This document shows, in pieces, positions 1 through 12,435 of a stretch of DNA of 64,000 bases. A program made the position numbers and the translations under genes. Source of the DNA: Riptortus pedestris (lineage: Eukaryota; Arthropoda; Insecta; Hemiptera; Alydidae); the NCBI GenBank assembly GCA_019009955.1, contig CM032231.1:91843001-91907000 (forward strand). The letters are read 5' to 3'. Positions within the stretch are counted from its first letter, which is position 1. The number at the start of each line of letters is the position of its first letter. The notes below the pieces were generated by a model. The model had not been told where the DNA came from and searched no databases. It worked only from the letters and a program-made list of their open reading frames with translations.

Positions 1-244
1 TTTTAACAGTGGTTAATTTAACCTTTATTAATCAATTAACACATTTGTCCAATACCCTGAAAAACTAATCATTTGGTATTGTGCATTTATAAATTTGTAA
101 ATAAATAGCTGTGGTAGTTCGAAGGGAAATTCAGCCACTCGCTGAAATATTACTTTTAACATGTATTATATAGAACATCATAAATTTTAATTCAGTGATG
201 GGGGTTCAGAAAAGAAAATTCTAATTAAAACTGTTCAAAATATT

Positions 245-301
<57 letters not shown>

Positions 302-788
302 TCAGAGAGCAGGGTACGTATTGAAAAATTTATGGACGTTGAACTGTTGAAGTCAACAATGAAGATGCTCCGTAATGTTGCTGGTAAGATAGAAATGATG
401 GTTCTCCAATTAGAGTGTAATTGAGGAAATGCGCATTGATTCGCTCGGTAACCTGTTAGAGCTTAAGTCGACGAAGGTCCATTCGTCATTTCTCGTTGAA
501 TGGAGGAAAATAAATACCCTCCTAAAGACCATGTACTTCGTTTCAGACGGAATAAAGATCATCCGTGTCTCATACTCCTCATATAGAGCAACTAAAAAGT
601 AAAATAAACAATAAGTAAAATAAAAAAAAAAAAAAAAAAAAAAAACTAACAAAAACTAAAATAACTACGTGCCACTCCAGAAGTTTTTCTGTAAATCACA
701 AAATAAATCTAAAGAGAGTTTTACGTTCATGCCCATTCTGAAATAGTGAACAATATACAAAGTCCATGCAAGAACCAAGAAGAGTTCC
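1..788. other. AT-rich stretch without a gene
   Basis: I see no coding exon here. It contains a (TA)n array at 247-299 and a pure A-run near 619-645. The minus-strand reading frame across the A-run is a poly-Phe artefact. Confidence 0.6.
247..299. repeat. (TA)n microsatellite
   Basis: About 26 uninterrupted TA units. The flanks do not match family 1, so this array stands alone. Confidence 0.95.
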
Positions 789-1094
789 AAGCAGGTGCTG
801 CGTTTACTATGCAGATTTCTTACGTACGTTACGTATTTGCATTTATCAAAAAAAGGAAAAGTTCAATGAGAAAAATATTTGGTATTTAAGTTTCAAATAA
901 AGTATTTCATTTTATAAGAGAGTATCTATTGTTTATGTGACATGATTAGGAGTGGTTGTTTACTGAAGGATGAAAACTAAAAAAGTGCAAAGGTCTCAGT
1001 TAATATTGAAGTTAGAGAATAAATGTACATAACATAATTTATAGAACATTACATTTGCAATAAGATAGACTCGTCCATATATAGTATGATTAGT
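789..1094 (+). mobile_element. Family 1 (HINE-like) element, 5' part, subfamily B
   Basis: Decayed 5' hairpin (agcaggtgctgcgtttacta) followed by GCAGATTTC. Next comes the subfamily B body shared with 5369-5690 and 36332-36908: an ATTTGGTATTTAAG block, an 'aggagtggttgtttactgaagg' block and an 'aataaatgtacataac' block. The 3' half with (TA)n and terminal palindrome is missing. Confidence 0.7.
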
Positions 1095-1145
1095 CCTATA
1101 TTATATTTCTTTATTTAGACCATTAATTATTAAAAAAATTAAAAG

Positions 1146-1265
1146 TTAGCAGATTTCCCTTAAGGGAAATAAGCTATTGAGGTCGTACTCATGACGCGAG
1201 TTTCGAAAAATTTCTTCAAATGTCCATGGATCCTACCCAGAAGATGACGAAACTGAGGTCCGCTC

Positions 1266-1335
<70 letters not shown>

Positions 1336-1817
1336 CTGTTAACGCTCTAGCGGTCGCAATTTTTGTTTGATCGTTACCAAACTCGGAATTTAATCTTTTA
1401 TGTAAAAAGGAAGATCAAGTTCGTTAATGGCTGAAATCAGATCAGTGGGAGGGGAGCGGTTTAGAGGGGGATCTTTGAAAATTCAAAATATCTCCGTTAT
1501 TTGCGTCGGATCGAAATATTGTATAGAATCAATCTTATTGCAAATTAAATTTACTGTAAATAATGTTCTATACATTTATTCTGTATCTTGAATATTAACC
1601 GAGATATTTGTATTGTGTGTGTGGTCGGCAGGAGTCGGCTATGTTCGGGACTTTCCGCCGAGAGCTAGGGCGGCCGTTTCCGTAACTGTTCTTCCCTCGT
1701 GAATAGGTTTAGAGATTCCTTAATACTACTGTTGTTATCAGGCAGATTTCTCTATTGTAAAACTTCACGTGGGAAATCTGTTTAGTTTACGCAGCCCCTG
1801 CGTGACGGACTTTTTTT
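1146..1817 (-). mobile_element. Family 1 (HINE-like) element, near complete
   Basis: Read on the minus strand, it begins at the A-run/GTCCGTCACGC end near 1817 and has the CGCAG/CTGCG hairpin and the subterminal AGCAGATTTCCC-type repeat. It contains a (TA)n array at 1271-1331 and ends with the palindrome near 1150-1170, where one arm carries a mutation. The 5' internal segment (1600-1760) is a variant shared with 28390-28510 and 57120-57270. No coding capacity is visible. Class assignment is by architecture only. Confidence 0.8.
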
Positions 1818-1995
1818 ATATAGAGTGGCTATCATCCCCTAGTATTTTGGATACTACTTTTGATATACCAAGGCACTTTCTGTTGTCCTCATACCTTCTA
1901 CACTCTGTAAGTAAGTGAAAAAGAGTTAAGTCTACTTCACAATTAATGCAGGTTAGTTTGCATGTTGTATAACACAACAACAACAACATTTAATT

Positions 1996-2125
1996 TAGGT
2001 AGGATGAAATAATGTAGGCTACGCTTCCACTATAATAATTTAATAACACGGCACAAAAAAAAAAAAAAAAAAAAAAAAAAAATTATTATAGTGGAAGCGT
2101 AGCCTACATTATTTCATCCTACCTA
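1996..2125. repeat. Perfect 45-bp inverted repeat (hairpin) with A-rich loop
   Basis: Arms 1996-2040 and 2081-2125 are exact reverse complements. The 40-bp loop is largely a pure A-run of about 27 bases. It could be a young foldback/MITE copy, or a snap-back artefact of sequencing or assembly. Confidence 0.9.
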
Positions 2126-3229
2126 CATTAGAAGTCACTTCCACCTGCCAGAATACCAACTCAGAACAACAACATTGTCACTTCATAATTGTTGCCGATT
2201 GGAAAGGGGTTGCCTACAACGGCCAGACAGTTTCATGAAAAAAAAACAAAAAACAAAAAAAAAACTTAAATTGCTTTCAGTGTTGAAAAGGCTTGGTGCA
2301 CTAGAGCATTATCCATTGTGCGATCAGCTGAGTGAGGCATTAGCCACCTGCTGGATTGATGTGAAGCCTGTAATAAAGCAACGCCCTATGAATGGGATCT
2401 GTTCCACCCCTGCCAACCCTCCTCCTCCCTCCTCCCTCCACCAAAACACGCCTCTTTCTATTTTTTCCTCTGCCACCCGTTACCAAGGGAGACCGCTGAC
2501 GTCAGCCCTCCACGAGCCAAGCTTTCTGTTTACTTTCGTGACAGTTTTAGTCATGTGCCGAACATTCTATCTCAACTCTTAGTGTCAATATCATCTGGCC
2601 TTTCCTCTAATATGTCTGATACAACGGAGACACAATGTATTTTGTCTGGGATTATTTCATAGTAACTGGCTCCGGATGTCTGGAATATTCTTTTTTCCTA
2701 AAAGCCATTTATAAAGGTTTTTGTGATGTACTTTTAACACCTGTAACTGTAAAATGATATTGACCATTAGACCTCTAAAGGGCATTGTATTTTTCCTGTG
2801 GAAAACATGTTAAAGACCTTTGTTAGTTGTTTGTAGTCATGGAACCTTTATGGTTTTTAATACTGCTTGCTGTTTTTAATGGTTCCCGTTTTTTACTGCA
2901 TACCTCTAATTCTTCACGTCCATTCTTGAAAACTTCACATAATATAATTACTTATTTTACTTTCAAATGCCACTTTAAAATACGTATGGGAGAGGAGTGG
3001 AAAAATTGCCTTGTTTTTCATTGTTGAGTTGAATTACGAGTAAAAGTATTTTAAATGATCAGTCACATTGCTGGAGCCCTCCCCCACTGTATATTAGCTA
3101 AGGCTCCTTTGTTGATTTTTCAAATACTAGTAAAATTTTCAGGGTTCTTTACAAACATTTGAAAACAGAAGGGGAACGAAAGGAAATTTCGATTTCATTA
3201 GCTCAATAAGCTTCTCCAACTAGTTTTGA
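2126..3229. other. No gene identified; locally GC-richer block
   Basis: A plus-strand frame at 2175-2582 stays open for 135 codons but has low-complexity Lys and Pro/Ser stretches and no recognisable domain. Its 2400-2540 part is GC-richer than the surroundings (repeated CCTCC) and contains the motifs listed separately. Confidence 0.4.
2479..2504. promoter_or_regulatory. CRE palindrome next to X-box-like half site (candidate)
   Basis: TGACGTCA at 2497-2504 is a perfect cAMP-response-element palindrome. It lies 12 bp after GTTACCAAGGGAG, which resembles a degenerate RFX half site. The block is locally GC-richer. No transcript start or downstream exon can be demonstrated, so function is inference. 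Confidence 0.2.
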
Positions 3230-3571
3230 AACTCGATATATAAGCGTCTCTTGAAAAACTAAAGATCAAGTTCGATAACGGCTGAAATCGGACCAGGGGG
3301 AGGAGGGGGGTTAAGAGGGGTGGAATTTCGAAAATTCAAAAAATCTCCGTTACTATAGGTCAATTAATTGTATAGAACCACTCTTAGTGAAAATTAAATG
3401 TAGTATAAATATTGTGTATTCTCTATCTTTAGTATGAATGGAGATATTTACATATTTTTAGTTTTTGGCCTTGAGCAAACCCGCACCCCTACTCATGTCA
3501 TCTTAACAATAAGCTATTATATTATGAAACACTGTATTTGACTCCCAAATGTCAAATAATGTTCTTATTGA
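3230..3571 (-). mobile_element. Family 1 (HINE-like) element, diverged subfamily B fragment
   Basis: Minus-strand copy recognisable from 'gatcaagttcgataacggctgaaatcgg', the G-rich block, 'aaatctccgttact', the 'tattgtatagaacca' segment and the 'ccgcacccctactcatgtca' block. Both termini and the (TA)n array are lost. Confidence 0.65.
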
Positions 3572-3656
3572 CCTGGTGGGAGCCGAGCCCGCGACTCTAG
3601 GATTACCAAGTTTATTAAGACCAACGCCTTATCTCACGTGGCCGACCTTAGCCAGT
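3572..3656 (-). mobile_element. tRNA-derived SINE fragment
   Basis: Reverse complement of the SINE head: 'gagtcgcgggctcggctcc' corresponds to the B-box region, and the 'cacgtgagataaggcgttgg' part to the A-box region. The tail is missing. Confidence 0.6.
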
Positions 3657-5368
3657 CTATTGAATCAAGAATACCCTGCCTCCTGTAGAATGTTGTTGAA
3701 ATTTTTGAATGAATGAGGATGGAGAACTAGGATCTGGTATCGTTAATTTTAGTTGTTACTCAGCAGCTGATGCAGGACCTGAAGAGGTCTTCGAATATCC
3801 TAAAATTTCAATCTGCCCCAATAGGCAACAGACACAACAATCACCATTTTTATTGACACAATAAGACCTCATAAAAATGGGGAGGGGTGGATAGTTTCAG
3901 ATAGTCGGGTAATTAACTGCAGATTTTCACTATAATGCCCAGAAAATATAAACTGACCAAAATTTCGATTTACATAAAGTTCCATTTAGTAGCTGTCTTA
4001 CTTGGATGAAATTATCAAATCGTGAGTGTTAAATATTTTTGAATGAGAGACGTGTAATATTCATAGTTAGTAAAGCTTGATCAATAATGTTTTTTTTTTT
4101 TTAAATCCTGCATTTCAATGGAGTTGCTGAGGTTCCATATAGCATCCCATGTATAATGGGTCAGGGTATAGGTTAACACCCCCAACGAGTGCTGTGCTCA
4201 GGACAGACGCTACAATAGGTTCAGCATTATATTTACAACAAATATTATTATTGAATAACAATTAATCAAATAACCGCGAAAAAAAATGCCTCAGTACAAT
4301 TGAGTCCTGTATTGGGGAAACGAGATGCCGAAGCATATTTACTAATTTACTGTACATTACTAATCGGCTATAAAACATCCGATGTGTATGTCTAAAGCAA
4401 TCTTTCCAAAACTTTCCTAAAGTGATCTCTTCTAGTGAAATTGTATTTATAACAACTCATATATGCATATTCATCATCAATTCATACAGCCTCTGACTTC
4501 AGTATAATATCCTCTATTTAGTTACAACTTTAAGTAAAAAAAAAAAGAAAACATCCTTGCCCTCACCGAATTTTGCATAACTGCTTTCCAATCCTGGGGG
4601 AAATTTTCATTAATTAATATGCTTTGCCTTAATGAAATGCAGAATAGATTGACAATGGGTACTTAATGAAAACAAAGAATCATAGGAACATAGTATTGAA
4701 GTTACAAGGAATAATCTCAACTGCTAGAACATTTCAGAGAACATTATGCCTTGTGGTTTAATTGAAACTTATTAGGGGTCTGCAGTGTTTTGTAGTTTCA
4801 TTTCAAAACGGCACAAATGTCCGAGCTGTAGTTTATCCAGGTCAGCCCTGGTGAATAATGGTGTAAGTTAAAGGTTTCATGAATCACTCTTCCTCTTCTC
4901 GTAAAAATGAATAGTAGCCATAACCATTTTTTATTTTGCCTCTCTCATGAATGGTTTGCTCTGACAGAATGACAGCCCACATATTTGTTAGAACATCTAA
5001 AAGTTCTTTTTTCCATCCTTCTCTAAATTTAACCACGCCTTTTAACATATATTATACTTCCACATCTCGTACGTGTTTCATAATGCTGCTACAGTGGTTG
5101 AAGGCTTGTAACTTTAAGAATTCCTTCATCTATCTCAAGCGGGAGGACACATCATTCATTGATAGAAAATGGGTGCCTTTTGCATGCAGAATTTTAGTTA
5201 AAATAAACATTATTTCAATTAGACCGAGAGGACGTCTTACCGGCTTTTAATAAATCATATTAACTTGATTAATTTCTCATAAAGCAAATATGTTTCAAAG
5301 CCTATTTCAAGACTATACATTATACATGTCAGTCACGCAGGAGGTAAGTGCAATGTTTCATTGATATT
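3657..5368. other. AT-rich stretch without recognisable gene
   Basis: Only short T/A runs and a 99-codon plus-strand frame (4951-5250) with no domain signal. I see no repeat family shared with the rest of the window. Confidence 0.5.
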
Positions 5369-5690
5369 AAAAAGTCCGTCACACAGAGGCTGCGTTAACT
5401 AAGCAGATTTCCCACGTGCGACACGCACTTTCATTTACCACAAAACGTAAAAATTCAGTTAGAACAATATTTGGTATATAAGCTTCAAATAATGTATTTC
5501 ATAACATAACAGCTTATTGTTAATATGACATGCGTAGGAGTGGGAGTTTACTGAAGGCCGAAAACTAAAAAAATCCCAATATCTGGGTTAGTAAACAAGA
5601 TCCTGAAAAAAACGTACATAGCAATATTTATAGAACATTACATTTGCAATACGATTGGTTCTATACAATTTTTCGTAGTTATTTATTTAT
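5369..5690 (+). mobile_element. Family 1 (HINE-like) element, 5' part, subfamily B
   Basis: Starts AAAAAGTCCGTCACAC with the hairpin CAGAGGCTG (mutated), then AAGCAGATTTCCCACGTG and the subfamily B body. It breaks off after the 'tctatacaatttttcg' segment, so (TA)n and the 3' palindrome are absent. Confidence 0.8.
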
Positions 5691-6216
5691 CATGAATGTG
5701 GGAAACAATTTATAACGACAAAGAATAACAAAGATGAAAGCCAAGGAAAACAGTTCGTCACCGGTATGCCTCGCAGACGTCATCAAGATCTACCATACTT
5801 TTATTAGTTATAACCTATGTAATAATACGGGAAATTGAGTTAATCATAGCACATATCCTACGATATAAGCTTTAATGTACCTCAATTGCAACATGAAAAT
5901 GGAGCCCACTAAAATTGGAGTCTTCATACTCATACTGGATAATGCCAGTCATTAATCAGCTTATGAAGGCTACAGGCTACTGAGGGATGGCTCTCTAACG
6001 ACTCTCATCTCGAATGGAATTAATCATGCGTTTATTGGGATGAATGTAATTTTCCTCGATTACTGCATATCTTGGTGACCGCCTTCAATCCCTTATTCGT
6101 TACATTATTGGATTACCTGTTCAGAGGAACAAATACCAAGTGTAGCTTGGAAGGTACATCAATATCAAGCTTAATGTGAAAGTAGTCGATTACTTGCATA
6201 GGAGTTTTCTCTGGGC

Positions 6217-6240
6217 TGATACCTAAAAAAATAGGTATCA
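6217..6240. repeat. Short perfect hairpin
   Basis: TGATACCTA and TAGGTATCA are separated by an A-run. A 9-bp stem like this is expected occasionally by chance in AT-rich DNA. Confidence 0.5.
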
Positions 6241-6323
6241 TAGTTTTAATCTGTTTGAACAAGTCACAACAAATTTAAAAGTGTTGTAAATAACTTGTTA
6301 AAGAAGGTCCGTAATGAAAAGTT

Positions 6324-6740
6324 TTAGCAGATTTCCCTCAAGGGTAATCAGCTATTGAGGTTCCTGTACTCATGACGCGATTTTCGAAAATTTTTCTTCT
6401 AATGTCCATCGATCCTACTTAACGATAGATCGTAATCAAACACGATATATAAGCGTTTCATCCAAAACTAAAAGTCAAGTTCGTTAATGGCTGAAATCCA
6501 TACAACAAATACCAGTGGGAGGGAAATTTCGAAAATTTGATATAAGTTCGATCGAAAAACTGTATGGAACCAATCTTATTGCAAAATTAAAGTAACTAAG
6601 TATTGTTATGTACATTTATTCCCTATCCTCAGTGTTAACGGAGGTATTTGCATTTTTTTTTAGTTTTCAGCCTTCAGTAAACTCCTACTCATGTCATATT
6701 AACCATAAGCTGTTAAATCATTACACTATCATTTCATTCT
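6324..6740 (-). mobile_element. Family 1 (HINE-like) element with internal deletion
   Basis: The 3' end comes first on the plus strand: TTAGCAGATTTCCC, palindrome with one mismatch, 'gaggttcctgtactcatgacgcg', 'tgtccatcgatcctac'. The (TA)n array and its flank are deleted, and the copy resumes in the 'cacgatatataagcg' block and continues through the subfamily B body. The 5' hairpin end is absent. Confidence 0.75.
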
Positions 6741-8052
6741 AAACATAAATAACCAATTGTGTTTCAAGGGACCTTTATTATGCGAGATACATGGAAATTC
6801 GTCCTGTGGTGGCTTCATAAGTATGACTTTACTTTCTTGTATCAAAAATGTTTATATGATTTATAGCATACTCAATATTTGACCATTTCGGTCAACACTA
6901 AATACATATTTCTTATAGGCTGAAATCGGACCTGGAATAGTTAAGGTTTAGTGGAAGGGAATTCAACAATTTAATTTATGTCTGTGGGATCGTAAACTGC
7001 CATAGAACTAGTCTTGTTAAACTATTGATGTTCTACAATTGTTGTTCTGTGCATTGTTTTGTAACTCAAGTATTAAACGAGTTATTCGTACTTTCCTGTT
7101 ATAGCTCTTCACTAAATCTATCCCTTATTTGCTCTAATTTTGGCCATTTAAAAATATACTCTTCAGTTTTATATTAAACGTTCAAACATTGACATAGCAG
7201 ATTTTGCCAAGGATTAGATTTTGAGACTTTTTTAAAAATAAGAAACTCTGTCTTATATTCTTGCCCTATTGGACATGATTGATTGTCATTCCAGAAAGGT
7301 TTCAAAAAGTCGAGGCATAAGGTCAAACTCAGCAGGTTATTTCCTTTTATGCGATTTTAACGAAATTTCTAAAGTTCAACTGGAGTTAGTCCTTTGACTT
7401 GAGTACTTTTAAATTTACATGTCAGTGCAATTAACTCGCTGTATAATGGACTATGCCCCGCTCAGATACGACCTTTGAGCTTCATGTATTTTGTTTACTA
7501 TGGGGAATACTGGACAGCACTTTGTTCTTGTCGTGCAAGTGACACGTTCAATTATAAATTGACGCTTATGTTCTATTATACATTGACATTTACGTTCAAT
7601 TATACATTGACGTTCGGAGACAAACCAACTACAAACGTTCACCTTTACTCGTTCACCTTAAATAATATGTTATTATTTAAATATTCATTTTACCCACTGA
7701 TGAAACTTGTGTGTCAAAAAGTCATCGGACCTTTACATTGGTGATTATTAAGATTAAATTAAATCATTGCGTAAAGAAATATACGTCCTGACCATCTAGG
7801 ATTCTGTTCAGAACTGTAGCTCCTATACACATAGCGGTCGTTTCTAATCGTCGAAGGGCGTCAATTTCTCACATGCTGGAGCTTGAAAGATATGTGCGTA
7901 ACAGGAGTCAGAACCCGAGCATTTTAAGCTGTCATAATGATTGAAAATTAAATTCGGTAAATGAAAGATGGCAAATAATATGGAGGTGTACTAATTTATG
8001 GCTACCGCTCTTCACTTCCATCAAGTATTGGTCTAATACATAGGATATTATG
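6741..8052. other. No gene identified
   Basis: Holds a very decayed family 1 trace near 6890-7100 ('ggctgaaatcggacctgg') and the 24-bp tandem repeat at 7546-7617. The opposed short frames at 7451-7744 are by-products of that repeat. Confidence 0.5.
7546..7617. repeat. 24-bp tandem repeat, three copies
   Basis: Three consecutive imperfect units, each GTTC(A/T)ATTATA(A/C)ATTGAC plus 6 bp, at 7546-7569, 7570-7593 and 7594-7617. The AATTATAAATT core is itself nearly palindromic. Confidence 0.8.
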
Positions 8053-8464
8053 GCACACATCTTCATACAATACAATTTGAGTTAACGTACTAAATTGACT
8101 TGAGTTAAAGCCTTGACCTTTATCTCACATGGTAAACCTAGAGTGGCGAGTTCGATTCTCGCCTGGGCAAAGGAAATTATTTAGTGACGAAATTCATTAA
8201 ATAACGTCCTAAAATCCCACCCTGCCTAGAAAAGGGTGGTAACCTGTAGATAACCCGTCCCCATTAGCCTAAACTGCAAAAAGTGGACGTTAATAAATAA
8301 ATAATAAATAATAATAAAATTGACTATACGAAAGCCCTAAACATTATCATTGAAAATAAAATGTCTATGCCCGCATACATTATATTTTCAATGCTAATGT
8401 TTAGGGCTTTCGTGTAATCAATTTAGCACGTGTAACTCAAATTGTATTGTATGAAGATGTGTGC
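8053..8464. mobile_element. Foldback MITE split by a SINE
   Basis: The left arm (8053-8100 continued at 8326-8357) and right arm (8384-8464) form an imperfect inverted repeat of about 80 bp around a short loop. The left arm is interrupted by the SINE at 8101-8316. Removing the SINE and one copy of its TSD restores the pairing, so the foldback was there first. No coding capacity. Confidence 0.85.
8101..8316 (+). mobile_element. tRNA-derived SINE, 5' truncated, with 9-bp TSD
   Basis: Contains the B-box-like GAGTTCGATTCTCGCC, the SINE body ('cctagaaaagggtggtaacc') and a (TAAA/TAA)n tail. The 5' end lacks the GGGGCTCAGGTTAGCC head seen at 26542. AAATTGACT is duplicated at 8092-8100 and 8317-8325, as expected for target-primed reverse transcription. 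Confidence 0.9.
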
Positions 8465-10634
8465 TGATGGTACATCACAGTTGTTTGTTCTTCATAGTTT
8501 CAAGGTAAGGGTGACCAATAAAAAACATTTTTTCCGCGTAACCTTTATTCATACTACCCTACATGTCTCGTGGGTTACATACCACCTCTTCAGGGGCTAC
8601 CCCTTTTCAAAAAATAATAACATTAATTCAACAAAACCCAATGATAATTATTTGCTAAATACTGCATTATTAAGGCCTACTTACGTGATATATTTATTAA
8701 ATTTAATTACATATTGCTACTCACATTTCTGAAGTGATCGTTCCCTCTTACGTTTGTCGCTACTGACCCTTCTTCACAAGGGGAGGATTCCTGAAATAGG
8801 TTAAGTCAGCTGACTACAGATCGATTATTTACACTTAAACCTTGAACTCGATTATTTCACGTCATAATTTAAAATCGATTATTTTTAGATAAAATGTAAT
8901 AGAATATATGAGGTATTTTATTTCTGTTTTTTTTTCTTTACTGTTTTTTTTTCTATTTTTTTACTATGTGAATATTCTCTTTTACTTTTATTTTAATATT
9001 ATTTCTTTCTTTATCAATTATTTGAACTTTTTCAAATTTTAAGATGTGATTCTTGGAGATTGAATTATTTTATTCGTAACCCTTGCCATGAAGCTATGAA
9101 GAACATACAAATATTGGGTCCAGAATAAGAAGAATTATATTTGTATTTTGGACGCCCATACAGGCAGATTCCTATGATGAATCTACATATTCAACCTACT
9201 AAGACATGGCTTCCTGAACACGTTTGGCCTGGATTGTATTTGTTCTGCTCTTTCTGATGTCTTTATTTATTATATCAGTTGATGAGAAATCTACAGAGAA
9301 CTTATTGCATCGCCTTCTTTCACCTTTTGTATTCGTAGACATCGGAATGGGAGATGTTACGTGGCGTACTATTTGAGTGCAACTGTGTTTGTCAGACGTC
9401 AGGACTGATGAAGGTCCGCTATTGTCTGTTGCGCAAATTACGAGGGTCTGAAACCAGACTTGGTTAATTATTGCGGAAAGCATGGCGGGCTATTGCTCTA
9501 CCCACTAGATTGAGGAGGCAGAGGAACTAGATGACGCCACTCGTGTAATCAGTTTGCAAACTATCAGCTGAAAGGATAACACAATCTGATCCTCCTCTTG
9601 AGTGTAGGATGATTTTATTAGGGCCCTGGTTCAATCGATGCCACTCCTCCTGCTTCATTACACTTGTGTAGTCCGCATAAACTTGGGCCTCACCAAATCA
9701 TTAAGATGAAATTGCGTCCGGGTGAAGCAATTATCCCTCCATCTTCGAAATGTATTTATGTGCCCATTAGACGTAATCAGCTGTCATTATTTATTTTCGT
9801 CATCTCTCCCACCAACCCGATGTTATTTTGGATGACAGAGAAAAGAGAGGCGTTCTGGGATAAACGTTATACAGGCACATCATAGCACCCATCCATGACG
9901 GATTAACAGATAAGCAATGCAAAATTGATTGCTCTGATAGATTTAATGGTTTTGCCTAATGGTTGGTGCTTCAAACGAGCTCCGACGTATTTTTATTTTT
10001 TTATTGTAATTTAATACCAACTCTTTGCACAATGTAAGTTGAACGTAATAGATTGGGAAAAATAATTAATATCGCGTTTATGGGATGGTTAGGGGTGGTT
10101 TTAAGGATATTAAGAATTCATCCAGATTTTTTCATTAATAGAAATTTCGGAATTCGAAATATAGATTGCACAGTCTCATTCCCACCATATACACATATAT
10201 TCACTTCATAAACTGAAAATCAAAAACTTCATTTCATTCTCGATTCTTGTAGAATTATTATTACAGGCTTACATCGCCTTCATGCCATGCCCCATTCACT
10301 ATCTTCAACGGTTTCTTTTGTTCTTAAAATAAATTGCATTAAATTCCTGACTTTAGACCCCTACCAAAATACCCTAAAAGCACAGGGATTTAGGTATGAT
10401 ATCCAAGAACTAGCTGCCAGTGTCACTTGTTTCAAAAATTGTACAGAAGAAAAATTAAATGTAGAATACAAAAAAAAAAAAAAAATGAGTAATATATCCT
10501 TGAAACGTAATAGATGAATAAAAACGTTTAACTCTCGGCACAAAACGTATTTTAAATTTCCCGTTAAAACATTAGTCGTCCAGAATATTGGTGAATTATT
10601 TAAATAATACATTTAATGATATTTAATTTTACCA
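8465..10634. other. No gene identified
   Basis: AT-rich; T-rich tract at 8920-9020. The 94-codon minus frame at 9199-9483 and the 73-codon plus frame at 9664-9885 show no domain, splice context or codon-level signal that I trust. Confidence 0.5.
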
Positions 10635-10826
10635 GGGGGTCTGGTTAGCCATGCCAGAGCTCAATATCACTTGTTAAACCTCGTGCCGAGGGTTCAATTC
10701 CCGCCTGGACAGTATGAATTTATTTAGTGGTGAACTCATTGAATACGAGCAGCACTGGTAAGAAAATGGTAATGACCTATCCTAATTAGCCATAACAGCA
10801 TAAAAGTAGAAATTATAAATAATGAC
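10635..10826 (+). mobile_element. tRNA-derived SINE, diverged copy
   Basis: Head GGGGGTCTGGTTAGCCATGC, B-box-like GGGTTCAATTCCCGCC, then the body ('gtgaactcattgaa', 'acctatcctaattagcc') and an A/T-rich tail. It is more diverged than the copies at 8101 and 26542. No clear TSD. Confidence 0.8.
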
Positions 10827-11860
10827 ACTTCTTAAATAAATCTTACAATGATTTAAGATTGCCACATTTGAGCGATCGCATATTCTCCACCATTTTCGAA
10901 ATAATAAAAAAAATCAATTAAACACTACTAAAATCACCAACGGACTTCCATTGGCGATATGTGAATTCTGGCTAAGATACTATCAGTATACAGTAATTGA
11001 ACTATAGGAGACAATAATGTGTCACATGTTTACACTAAAAAATCACATTCAACACTGATTAAGGATGGGTTAAACAACATAGGTTAACTGAAACAATAGA
11101 CATATGATAGTAATAATAAACAATAGGGAAGGTCCGGAGCGCCCCAGTGTCATGAAATCACAATTAGTCTACAACCAACTGAGCTATAAATATAACTTTG
11201 AATAAACAATATATCACTGAAAAAAGGGATGCGTGTCTTTGCTAATATGATTATGAATTATTCTTTTCTTTATTCATTTCAAATAAAAAATTTTATTTGG
11301 CGTCCAAAATGAAGAATAGGGATCTTTAAGTAAAATATAAAAATCTATAAGCATCAATTTTATTCCTCGTCTTTCCAAGTATCTGAAAAAGAGTTATCTA
11401 GTCCTCTTTTACCAGGCAATGGAAGATGTAGGTAACTCAATTTACCTGACTCTCTCCTCCTATCAGCAGTCCTCCATTCCTCCGAACGCAGTTTCCCAAA
11501 TCTTTATACTGGAAGGGAGAAAAGTCTTTAAATATATTATTTAAGCCAGTGCTCATAGACAACTCCATAAATCTAATCATTGATTCGAGCTATTGCCACC
11601 ATAATATTTATTATTATACCTATGTTATTTCTTTCTAATTTTCATGTTAGATAAATATGTTGGACATTTTAATAGATGGTAAATCAGCTTTTTGAGGTTT
11701 TATTCATGAATCGATCCCCGAAAAACAGCATCAAATCTCCTTTGACTCCAGCTAGGACATGACTAAAATGAACTCTGTTCAAATTATATAAGTTCGCCTA
11801 AATATCAATAACACATATACGCGTATATATGTATATGTGTAATATATATATTTTATTTTT
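10827..11860. other. No gene identified
   Basis: AT-rich DNA without a recognised repeat or exon. The last about 100 bp contain a degenerate TA/CA/CG dinucleotide tract leading into the Penelope remnant. Confidence 0.5.
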
Positions 11861-12260
11861 GAGACTACATATTTTTGTATCCCCTATATTGCGGGGACTT
11901 CCGAAAGATTGGCAAAAATACTTCGAAAATATAATTTACGAACGGTATTCAAACCACACAAAATATTCAATGAATGTTTAAAAAGTCCGAAAGACACCCA
12001 ATTTTTACAGGATAGTGGAGTTTATACCATGTGATTGCGGTAAAGTTTATGTGGGACAAACAAGAAAGAAAGAGGAAAGTTCTCACCAAATTAAGTTCGA
12101 CGAGACAAAAATTCTACATAGAGAAGACCATCTTGATAAAAGATTAGTACTAGAATCGCTCGAAATTAACAAGATAGCAAATACAATAATCGGCGTGGAC
12201 GGTGTTATAATCTCCGAAACGTGGAAAGCCATAATGAAAAATTCAAAACTTATGAATTAA
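11861..12260 (+). pseudogene. Penelope-like element remnant: RT end plus GIY-YIG endonuclease
   Basis: Two overlapping plus frames together give the 3' end of a Penelope-like retroelement polyprotein. Frame one (11861-12035) reads the RT-to-endonuclease linker: IPYIAGTSERL, then TVFKPHKI, then KSPKDTQ and GVYT. A frameshift at about 12028-12034 moves to a second frame (12015-12260) with PCDCGKVYVGQT, the GIY-YIG core, followed by SSHQIKFDETKILHRED. In intact Penelope proteins tens of residues separate the YVGQT part from the HQIKFD part, so an internal deletion is also likely. The stop comes after about 80 codons of frame two. The RT catalytic domain is missing. The copy is dead; assignment rests on motif order. 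Confidence 0.85.
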
Positions 12261-12375
12261 TCAAGTAGCTATTGAAATTAAAAACACTGCCTGACGAAGG
12301 TGGACGAAATTCCACTGGGAATTCGCAAACCAATAAAACTTCAAACCGTTGGAGTAGATAGCCGAACTCCTCACA
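12261..12375 (+). mobile_element. Probable Penelope-like 3' non-coding tail
   Basis: Continues directly from the GIY-YIG remnant with 'ctgacgaaggtggacgaaat' and ends 'gaactcctcacaatg' at the following (TA)n array. Placement immediately after the ORF suggests the 3' UTR; the boundary is not defined. Confidence 0.45.
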
Positions 12376-12435
<60 letters not shown>
